5,474 nt of DNA from Deltaproteobacteria bacterium (GTDB taxonomy: Bacteria > Desulfobacterota > DSM-4660 > Desulfatiglandales > HGW-15): the NCBI GenBank assembly GCA_019308525.1, contig JAFDIC010000286.1, forward strand, positions 1 to 5,474, read 5' to 3'. Positions within the stretch are counted from its first letter, which is position 1. Each line of letters begins with the position of its first letter. The position numbers were made by a program, and so were the translations under genes. The notes beneath the pieces are model-generated. The model was not told the origin of the DNA. It saw only the letters and a program-made list of their open reading frames with translations, and searched no databases. Of this stretch, positions 1 to 5,474 are shown in pieces.

Positions 1-141
1 TAGAAAACCCGGTCGTCGGATAGCGAATCGCTCCCTTATGGAAATGCCACACATGGAATAGGCTTACCTCACAACCGGCAACGGCACGGTGTCGTCTGCC
101 TATCACTAAAGAGCAAACGAATTGAAAGAGAAAGGTTCTCC
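1..141. other. Upstream region without a supportable gene
   Basis: This is the stretch from the left edge to the ligase start. In the ligase's own frame it opens after a TAG at 1-3, but it holds no convincing start codon or family-like residues before the GTG at 142. A second plus frame is open from the edge to TAG at 59-61 (19 codons), which is too short to identify as the tail of an upstream gene. I see no clear -35/-10 pair, no sigma-54 site and no terminator hairpin with a T-run. The only structure is an 11-base palindrome at 22-32 (5-base arms, one-base centre) and a weak pair of 6-base arms at 58-63 and 98-103. A promoter for the downstream genes may lie here or further left, but it cannot be pointed to. 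Confidence 0.5.
126..135 (+). promoter_or_regulatory. Ribosome binding site supporting the GTG start of the CoA ligase
   Basis: A purine-rich AAGAGAAAGG stretch ends six bases before the GTG at 142. It supports this non-ATG start. The next in-frame ATG is about 100 bases downstream and would remove the conserved N-terminal Leu-Asn and Tyr-Phe residues typical of benzoate-CoA-ligase-like proteins. Confidence 0.6.
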
Positions 142-1428
142 GTGCTCAATATTACCACATATTTCCTGGAACAGAACCTTCTTCAAGGCCGCAGCGATCA
201 TATCGCAGTGTACTACAAAAACGAGGCTTACACCTACGCTCACATGGTTGACTTGACGAATCGTGTCGGAAATGTTCTCAAGTCCCTTGATGTTGAGCCT
301 GAGAATCGCGTCTTGATAGTACTTAAAGACTCACCCGAGTTCATGGCCAACTTTTACGGGATCGTCAAAATCGGTTCGGTTGCGACCTATGCCTATACCT
401 TCTTGAAACCAAAGGACTATGCTGCCGAACTAAACCTCATCCGACCCAAGGTCGTGATAGCGGACGAACTGGCAATCCATGCATTGCGGGAAGCATCCGC
501 GCAAGTAAGGTCGCCTGACTATTTTCTAGTAATAGGCCGATCCGATCTCCAAGAAAACGAATTCGATTTTGAGAATTTGACAAGTGCCGCCTCTGGTGTG
601 CTGGAACCTGAACCGACATCAAAAGATCACATTGCCCTGTGGAAGTTCTCGGGAGGAACGACCGGAGTTCGTAAAGCCGTCCCCCACCGCCACGGGAACA
701 CTGTATTTGCCTATGAATCCTATAATAAGATAATAGACTACCGGCAGGACGACATAGTCTTATCAGTGCCCAAAATGTTTTTCGGTTATGGCAGGGATGG
801 TACCATAGTCTTTCCTTTTGGAAGCGGTGGGGCAGCTATTTTGTATCCAGAGCGTTTCAGCAGCGAGGTATTCTTTCGGCTCATCAACAAGCACAGGCCG
901 ACGATCCTTGTGCTGGTCCCCACGGCCATGCGGCAGATACTGGAAGCACCTGCGGACAAACTGCCTGATTTCAGCTCAGTACGCCTGTGCACTTCCGCCG
1001 GTGAAGCTCTTTCAAAGCAACTATATGATGAATGGAAAATGAAGACAGGCTGTGAAGTATTGGACGGTATCGGCAGCGCTGAGATGTATTACATATACAT
1101 ATCAAACCGCCAGGACGACATCAAACCAGGAACACTCGGAAAGGTGGTCCCCGGCTACGATGCAAAGATCATTGATGGAGAAGGCAAAGAGCTTCCCCCC
1201 GGCCAAATCGGTGTGCTGGCTGCCAGGGGTGGAAGCTCAGGCAAGGAATACTACCATTTGAGAGAACAGACACAGCATACCTTCAGGGGCGAATGGGTTT
1301 ACACCGACGACCTGTTCTCAAGGGATGAGGAGGGATATTTTCGCTTCGAAGGCCGTCGCGACGACCTCCTGAAATGGGAGTGGTCAGGAAGGGGATCATT
1401 GATTACCAAAGAGAGCCCAATGTCTTGA
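142..1428 (+). CDS. Benzoate-CoA-ligase-family acyl/aryl-CoA synthetase, C-terminal domain lost (probable pseudogene)
   Basis: This is an adenylate-forming (ANL) enzyme. Intact relatives activate an aromatic or other carboxylate with ATP to an acyl-adenylate and then to a CoA thioester in the cytoplasm. Visible motifs are the phosphate-binding loop SGGTTGVRK (about 170-178), LDGIGSAEM (about 307-315, the A5 region), YTDD (387-390, where the family usually has TGD) and the hinge GRRDDLLK (404-411). The GTG start has a plausible ribosome site and gives an N-terminus like that of benzoate-CoA ligases. The protein is 428 residues, whereas the family is usually about 510-540. After Lys411 the sequence loses all resemblance (WEWSGRGS... 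to TGA at 1426-1428), so the roughly 110-residue C-terminal domain with the catalytic lysine is missing. The cut coincides with the start of HyuA-like coding sequence in another frame. The original substrate cannot be read from the sequence. Benzoate or benzoylacetate is suggested only by family and neighbours. An active enzyme is unlikely. Confidence 0.85.
   Translation: MLNITTYFLEQNLLQGRSDHIAVYYKNEAYTYAHMVDLTNRVGNVLKSLDVEPENRVLIVLKDSPEFMANFYGIVKIGSVATYAYTFLKPKDYAAELNLIRPKVVIADELAIHALREASAQVRSPDYFLVIGRSDLQENEFDFENLTSAASGVLEPEPTSKDHIALWKFSGGTTGVRKAVPHRHGNTVFAYESYNKIIDYRQDDIVLSVPKMFFGYGRDGTIVFPFGSGGAAILYPERFSSEVFFRLINKHRPTILVLVPTAMRQILEAPADKLPDFSSVRLCTSAGEALSKQLYDEWKMKTGCEVLDGIGSAEMYYIYISNRQDDIKPGTLGKVVPGYDAKIIDGEGKELPPGQIGVLAARGGSSGKEYYHLREQTQHTFRGEWVYTDDLFSRDEEGYFRFEGRRDDLLKWEWSGRGSLITKESPMS
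1366..1380 (+). other. Junction between ligase and HyuA sequence (deletion or assembly chimera)
   Basis: Ligase-like sequence ends at the hinge motif (Leu-Leu-Lys, codons ending at 1374). HyuA-like sequence begins immediately in a different frame (Met-Gly-Val-Val-Arg-Lys-Gly from 1374). The four bases GAAA at 1371-1374 could belong to either parent: CTG-AAA in the ligase or GAA-ATG in HyuA. That would fit a short-microhomology deletion, but the intact parents are not in the window, so this is inference. No transposase, direct repeat or insertion-sequence end is seen at the site. Confidence 0.7.
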
Positions 1429-2558
1429 GATACCACTACCTGCTGCCGAAAATGGATGTGGTTTCCCTGGGCGTTGCAGGTGGAAGTATAATCTGGATTG
1501 ATCCGCGGCTGGGTATTCCGAAGGTGGGTCCAATGAGCGCAGGCTCTTATCCCGGTCCGGTCTGTTATGATATTGCAGGTGAAAAACCTACCATAACCGA
1601 TGTTGACCTGATCCTCGGGTATCTTGACCCGAGATTTTTTCTTGGTGGCCGTAAGACCTTGAATCGAGATAAGGCGGTCAAAGTCTTTGAACGCCAGATA
1701 GCCGATCCCTTGAAAATGGACGTCATTGAGGCGGCTGCCTCAATTTACGATATCACAAATAACATGATCTATGACCTTATTCACAAGACAACCGTTCAAC
1801 GAGGGCTGGATCCAAGAAAATACGGCCTGCTTGCCTTCGGAGGCACGGCAGGAATGCATGCGGGAATGTGGGGTGAGATGCTTTCCGCCGAACAAATAGT
1901 TATTCCGAACACGGCGTCCGTTCATGGGGCTTTTGGGCTGGTCTCCTCGGACGTGGTCCACGAGTACCAGTATTCAAGAAGTTTTCCTGTCCCCGCGGAT
2001 CCATCCCAGATAAACTCAATTTTCCAGGATCTGGAAAAACGTGCTGTTGCTCAATTAAGGAGTGAAGGATTTGCTCAAGGCGATATTCGAATACAACGGG
2101 CTGTGGATATGCTTTATGGCAGACAGGTTCACGTGGTAACCACACCAATAGAGAAAGAGGGCGAACTTGGAACAAGAGATCTGGATGCTGTCTGTGACCG
2201 TTTTGAAGAACTCTACGAAGGCAAATACGGCCAAGGATCGGCCTATAGAGAAGCAGGGATGGTCATTGTTTGCTTGAGGCTCAGGGCAATAGGTTACTTG
2301 AAGAAACCTGTTCCCTATCGCTATGCCCCATCCGGCGAGGATCCAGAAAAGGCGTACCTGGGGACAAAGGAGGTTTATTTTAGAAACGGTAATGACTCTC
2401 TTGAAGCCAACGTCTTTGATTTTCAAAAACTCGTTTCCGGAAACATAATCGAAGGACCGGCCGTTATCCTCACGCCGATCACTACGGTTGTTGTTTTCCC
2501 GGATCACAAGGCCCGCTGCGATGAATTCAAGAATATCATTTTGAGCTACAAGCAATAA
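1374..2558 (+). CDS. HyuA-type hydantoinase/oxoprolinase/ketone carboxylase alpha subunit, N-terminal half lost (probable pseudogene)
   Basis: This is the C-terminal portion of a HyuA-family protein, the ATP-using subunit of hydantoinases, 5-oxoprolinases and acetone/acetophenone carboxylases. Seen in order are VAGGSIIWID (about 34-43, usually GAGGGS), GPMSAGSYPGPVCY (52-65), PTITDVDLILG, RGLDPRK, FGGTAGMHA (about 155-163) and YGRQVH (248-253). The C-terminal domain ends with EGPAVI (from 360) and a TTVVV strand. Intact family members are about 650-720 residues and this one is 394. The Hydant_A_N domain and the first part of the ATPase domain are absent, including the N-terminal Asp-x-Gly-Gly-Thr phosphate loop. 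The first ATG at 1374 lies at the junction with ligase sequence and has no Shine-Dalgarno sequence in front. Translation would therefore depend on coupling with the upstream frame, which overlaps by 55 bases. The stop is 16 bases before the HyuB ATG, as in an operon. ATP-dependent function is unlikely. The original substrate is unknown. Confidence 0.85.
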   Translation: MGVVRKGIIDYQREPNVLRYHYLLPKMDVVSLGVAGGSIIWIDPRLGIPKVGPMSAGSYPGPVCYDIAGEKPTITDVDLILGYLDPRFFLGGRKTLNRDKAVKVFERQIADPLKMDVIEAAASIYDITNNMIYDLIHKTTVQRGLDPRKYGLLAFGGTAGMHAGMWGEMLSAEQIVIPNTASVHGAFGLVSSDVVHEYQYSRSFPVPADPSQINSIFQDLEKRAVAQLRSEGFAQGDIRIQRAVDMLYGRQVHVVTTPIEKEGELGTRDLDAVCDRFEELYEGKYGQGSAYREAGMVIVCLRLRAIGYLKKPVPYRYAPSGEDPEKAYLGTKEVYFRNGNDSLEANVFDFQKLVSGNIIEGPAVILTPITTVVVFPDHKARCDEFKNIILSYKQ

Positions 2559-2562
2559 GAAC

Positions 2563-2569
2563 GAGGTGG
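2563..2569 (+). promoter_or_regulatory. Ribosome binding site that decides the HyuB start
   Basis: GAGGTGG lies five bases before ATG 2575. The alternative in-frame GTG at 2566 falls inside this motif and has no good site of its own upstream, so ATG 2575 is preferred. Confidence 0.75.
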
Positions 2570-2574
2570 TAGAG

Positions 2575-4776
2575 ATGAAGAATACTGATATATCAATTGA
2601 CCCTGTGACCTTCGAGATCATCCGACACAGGCTGTTTCAGATTGTTGACGAGGCGATTATTGCATTAGAGAATGTTTCGGGTTCTCCTATCACCAACGAG
2701 GGGCACGACATGATGGTTTCCCTTTACCGGTCAAACGGGGGATTACTGGTTGGCGGAGTTGGATTTCTGCACCACCTCACCAGTGCTGCCCAGGCTGTCA
2801 AGCACATCATCAAAGAGTACTCTGAAGATCCTGGAATGTTCGAAGGAGATATCTTCCTTTTGAATGACTCCTATACAGCGGCCTTGCACCCTCCGGACGT
2901 CTATTTGATTTCACCCATTTACTATGAAGGGGAACTTGTTTCGTTTGTAGCGAATTTTGTGCATGTCACAGATATCGGCGCCATCGACCCAGGGGGATTT
3001 TGCCCGAGGGCCGAGACGAGTTTTCACGAGGGATTCGTGTCCCGGGGGCTCAAAATCATGGAACGCGGTAAGATTCGAAAGGACGTAATCGATACCATCC
3101 TTAACATGGTCCGTGACCCTGGCATGGTAGCTCTAGACCTAAAGTCACAAATCGCAGCCAACAATGTTGCCACCAGGCGTATGCACGAGCTCCTGGATGA
3201 ATACGGCAAGGGAACAGTCGATCAGGTTGGTAGCCAGCTTATAGATCAATCAGAGAACCTCATCAGGCAGCGACTGCGAGAACTTCCTGACGGCACCTGG
3301 CGGGCGCGCCAATACATCGATCATCCTGGAAAGACCTACACCATCAAATTGTCCATGACAAAGAAGGATGATACGCTTACTTATGATTTTACCGGAAGTA
3401 GCGAACAGGCCCCGGTCGGCATTAATTGCTCCTACTGGGCTTCCTGGGGGGCTATGTTCGCCCCAATTTTTCCTCTGCTCGCCCATGATATCACCTGGAA
3501 CGAAGGGATAACCGATCCCATCAAGATCATCGCACCTGAAGGAAGCATTGTTAACGCCAAACGACCGGCCCCTTTGACTATAGCAACCATAAGTGCCATT
3601 CAGATCATTAATAATCTATCCACGACCTGCCTTTCCAAGATGTTCGGTGCGAGCCGAAAATATCGGGACCGTGTGACCGCCGTCTGGCACGGAAGCCATG
3701 CGCACATAACGACCCATGGAAGGGATGGGTCTGGAAACTACTTTGTTTCACCACTAACGGATACCTTTGGAGGAGCGGCCGGTGCTCGTGCCTTCAAGGA
3801 TGGAGTGGATATCGGAGGAGAGATTCCCAACGTAGTTTCCAGGTGGGGCAATGCGGAAACGCACGAAGAGATGCTGCCCCTGATCTATGTTTACCGCCGT
3901 TTGGTCAAGGATTCGGGCGGCCCCGGGAAATATAGAGGGGGTGTTTGTCATGAGTATGCCATTACCCCTTACGGGAGTATTGATCAATCCCTGGGTACCG
4001 TGCTTTACGGTAAAGGTGTCAATGCACCTCAAAGCACCGGGGTATTTGGAGGCTATCCAGGCTGTAATGTAGACTATATCATCTTCAGAAACAGCGTCGA
4101 ACTGAAACAGGATAAACTACCCACTAACCTTGACTCTTCTTCAGGGAAACGGATCGAACATGTGCAATGGGGTGTTTTCGACCTCGAGGATGGTGATATG
4201 CTCTATATCCGCTTCATGGGAGGCGGTGGCTACGGCGACCCAATTGACAGAAACCCAGAACTTGTGCGCCGTGATGTTGAGGGCGGTTTTGTTTCTTCGG
4301 AGTGCGCTGAAGAGATTTATGGGGTCATACTCGCTGCGAATACAGGGCAGGTTCAGATTGAGGATACCAAGAAACGCCGTGAAACCATACGAAAAGAGCG
4401 TCTCGGCGGGCGGAATGACAGAATCCATACCCGGGCCGTGGGCATTCAGGAAACAAATCATCAAATCAGCGAATATCTACAGCTTGTTGATTCAGACGGC
4501 AACCGTTCAATCCAGTGTAAGTGGTGCGGCAAGATCATTTGCAACGCCGCCATACAATGGAAATCCGGGGTTCCCAGCAGGAAATTATCAATCACCAAAG
4601 CAGGTCCCTTGAGGGCGAAGAACAACGCCTTTTTCCTGCATGAATTTTACTGCCCTTTTTGCGCGACCCTGCTTGATACAGAGGTCATACTCGAAGGGGA
4701 TGAACCTCTGCACGATGAAATCTTTTATTGCTCCAAACAGAATTTGCCGAAGGATTCATCGATGGAAACCGGGTAA
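2575..4776 (+). CDS. HyuB-type hydantoinase/ketone carboxylase subunit fused to a C-terminal gamma-like zinc-ribbon domain
   Basis: The catalytic-type HyuB subunit normally pairs with HyuA in ATP-dependent hydrolysis of cyclic amides or carboxylation of ketones. Family marks, counted from ATG 2575 (733 residues), are IDPVTFEIIRHRL near the start, GHD (43-45), NDSYTAALHPPDV (97-109), HVTDIG (130-135, conserved His and Asp), DFTGSS, SGGPGKYRGG and GGGGYGDP (549-556). A DVEGGFVS...YGVIL segment closes the usual HyuB core at about residue 590. Beyond the usual length of about 550-600 there is a linker and then a domain with CKWC (C648, C651) and CPFC (C693, C696) followed by a TLLDTEV strand. This spacing resembles the small gamma subunit of acetone/acetophenone carboxylases, normally a separate protein. 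The reading frame is intact with no internal damage. The last 16 residues (YCSKQ...METG) overlap the end of purF on the other strand and look unlike a conserved tail. Acetophenone/ketone carboxylase is favoured over hydantoinase because of the gamma domain and neighbouring CoA ligase. The substrate is unproven. Confidence 0.88.
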   Translation: MKNTDISIDPVTFEIIRHRLFQIVDEAIIALENVSGSPITNEGHDMMVSLYRSNGGLLVGGVGFLHHLTSAAQAVKHIIKEYSEDPGMFEGDIFLLNDSYTAALHPPDVYLISPIYYEGELVSFVANFVHVTDIGAIDPGGFCPRAETSFHEGFVSRGLKIMERGKIRKDVIDTILNMVRDPGMVALDLKSQIAANNVATRRMHELLDEYGKGTVDQVGSQLIDQSENLIRQRLRELPDGTWRARQYIDHPGKTYTIKLSMTKKDDTLTYDFTGSSEQAPVGINCSYWASWGAMFAPIFPLLAHDITWNEGITDPIKIIAPEGSIVNAKRPAPLTIATISAIQIINNLSTTCLSKMFGASRKYRDRVTAVWHGSHAHITTHGRDGSGNYFVSPLTDTFGGAAGARAFKDGVDIGGEIPNVVSRWGNAETHEEMLPLIYVYRRLVKDSGGPGKYRGGVCHEYAITPYGSIDQSLGTVLYGKGVNAPQSTGVFGGYPGCNVDYIIFRNSVELKQDKLPTNLDSSSGKRIEHVQWGVFDLEDGDMLYIRFMGGGGYGDPIDRNPELVRRDVEGGFVSSECAEEIYGVILAANTGQVQIEDTKKRRETIRKERLGGRNDRIHTRAVGIQETNHQISEYLQLVDSDGNRSIQCKWCGKIICNAAIQWKSGVPSRKLSITKAGPLRAKNNAFFLHEFYCPFCATLLDTEVILEGDEPLHDEIFYCSKQNLPKDSSMETG

Positions 4777-5474
4777 TGGCCGTCAAAGCACGCGAGGCAG
4801 AGCTCTCCCCTGGGAATAGAGGTAGCTTTAACCAGGTTATCAATGTGCAGATAGCCCAGGCTGTCAAGACCTATGAACTTCCTTATCTCCTCTATCGAAT
4901 TGCTGGCTGCAATAAGCTCCCCCCTGGTCGAGAAGTCAATGCCATAATAGCAGGGAAACCTGTGGGGCGGGCAACTTACAAGCATGTGGACCTCCCTTGC
5001 ACCGATTTCCCTGAGACTCTTTATCCTTGTCCGAGCCGTGGTCCCGCGAATGATGGAATCCTCTATGATCAGTACCCGCTTGTGTTTCAATAACTCCTTG
5101 ACAGGGTTCAGTTTCACCCTGACACCGAAATCCCTCATGCTCTGGGACGGCTGAATAAATGTCCTGCCCACGTAGTGATTCCTGATGACGCCCATTTCAA
5201 AGGGAATACCCGAGGCCTGGGCATAACCCAGGGCTGCATAGTTCCCTGAATCAGGAAAGGGCATGAGCAGATCGGCTTCAACAGGAAACTCCTCTGCCAG
5301 AAGCTCCCCCTGTCTTTTGCGGAAAAGATATACGTTCTGATTGAACACGTTACTGTCCGGCCTGGCAAAATAGATGAGCTCGAAAATACATTGGGCCCTT
5401 CTGTGTTCCCTTTCCAACCTGATGCTCTTTAGTCCGTACTTGTCGATGATCAAGACTTCCCCGGGGTCAATATC
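4725..5474 (-). CDS. purF: Amidophosphoribosyltransferase PurF, C-terminal part (5' end beyond the right edge)
   Basis: This cytoplasmic enzyme makes 5-phosphoribosylamine from PRPP and glutamine, the first committed step of purine synthesis. The frame is open from the right edge (Asp-Ile-Asp-Pro-Gly-Glu-Val, then Leu-Ile-Ile-Asp-Lys-Tyr-Gly) to TAA at 4727-4725. That gives 249 residues, roughly the phosphoribosyltransferase half of a protein usually about 460-500 long. The TTG at 5453-5451 is an internal Leu codon, not a start. The PRPP-binding loop VLIIEDSIIRGTT lies at about 5037-5075. Four cysteines sit where Bacillus-type PurF binds its 4Fe-4S cluster: CIFELIYFARPDS (Cys codon 5388-5390), FPCYYGID (4950-4952) and CLAC (4797-4799 and 4788-4790). 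The C-terminus looks complete. The N-terminal glutaminase domain with its Cys nucleophile is outside the window. It is convergent with the HyuB gene, overlaps it by 52 bp, and has no functional link to it. Confidence 0.95.
   Translation of the reverse strand, partial: DIDPGEVLIIDKYGLKSIRLEREHRRAQCIFELIYFARPDSNVFNQNVYLFRKRQGELLAEEFPVEADLLMPFPDSGNYAALGYAQASGIPFEMGVIRNHYVGRTFIQPSQSMRDFGVRVKLNPVKELLKHKRVLIIEDSIIRGTTARTRIKSLREIGAREVHMLVSCPPHRFPCYYGIDFSTRGELIAASNSIEEIRKFIGLDSLGYLHIDNLVKATSIPRGELCLACFDGHYPVSIDESFGKFCLEQ

Noticed and set aside
22..32. Short palindrome as an operator site.
   Set aside because: Eleven bases with a one-base centre occur easily by chance, and there is no promoter nearby to give it meaning.
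1..54. Minus-strand frame starting ATG at 54-52 (Met-Cys-Gly-Ile-Ser...) and open to the left edge, resembling the MCGI start of class II glutamine amidotransferases.
   Set aside because: Only the first four residues match. The next 14 do not resemble PurF, GlmS or AsnB, the possible GAGG ribosome site is too far upstream, and 18 codons are too few to call.
80..105. Possible sigma-54 promoter around the GGCAC at 83-87.
   Set aside because: The required GC element at the correct spacing (TTGCA-like) is absent.
1366..1428. Programmed ribosomal frameshift that would make one ligase-HyuA fusion protein.
   Set aside because: There is no classical slippery heptamer or evident downstream stem. The product would lack both the ligase C-terminal domain and the HyuA ATP-binding half, so it would have no sensible activity.
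2055..2621. 188-codon open frame on the minus strand.
   Set aside because: It lies antisense to the HyuA 3' end and HyuB start, both of which carry clear family motifs. Its own translation matches no family I recognise, so it is a shadow frame.
4130..4612. 160-codon plus-strand frame inside the HyuB gene.
   Set aside because: It is in another frame of HyuB, whose own frame here holds the GGGGYGDP and zinc-ribbon motifs. It has no ribosome site or family resemblance.
4750..4775. CATCGATG palindrome as a bidirectional terminator between HyuB and purF.
   Set aside because: The stem is only four base pairs with no loop, there is no T-run on either strand, and it lies inside both coding sequences.

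Overview
The window reads as a piece of a bacterial chromosome or metagenomic contig of moderate GC. It most likely comes from an anaerobic or facultative bacterium of the Desulfobacterota (former Deltaproteobacteria) kind. That placement is an inference from protein flavour only: a benzoate-CoA-ligase-like enzyme sits beside hydantoinase/acetophenone-carboxylase-like subunits and an Fe-S-type PurF. No rRNA, tRNA or marker allows a firm assignment.

Layout. Bases 1-141 hold no supportable gene and lead into a GTG-started acyl/aryl-CoA ligase (142-1428, +). The ligase is cut off exactly at its hinge motif and runs out of frame into the C-terminal half of a HyuA-type ATP-dependent hydrolase/carboxylase subunit (1374-2558, +). 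After 16 bases comes a full-length HyuB-type subunit (2575-4776, +). It carries a C-terminal four-cysteine domain resembling the small gamma subunit of acetone/acetophenone carboxylases. On the opposite strand the C-terminal 249 residues of amidophosphoribosyltransferase PurF (4725-5474, -) enter from the right edge. Its 3' end overlaps the 3' end of the HyuB gene by 52 bp.

How they fit together. HyuA, HyuB and a gamma-like zinc domain form the core of ATP-dependent ketone carboxylases (acetone and acetophenone carboxylase), and of related hydantoinases/oxoprolinases. A CoA ligase next to such a set recalls anaerobic acetophenone degradation, where the carboxylated product (benzoylacetate) is activated by a CoA ligase. 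In this window the pathway looks broken. A single junction near base 1371-1376 removes the ligase's C-terminal domain and the HyuA N-terminal ATPase half, together probably a bit over 1 kb. This is either a real deletion, leaving two pseudogenes, or an assembly error. PurF is an unrelated purine-synthesis housekeeping gene.
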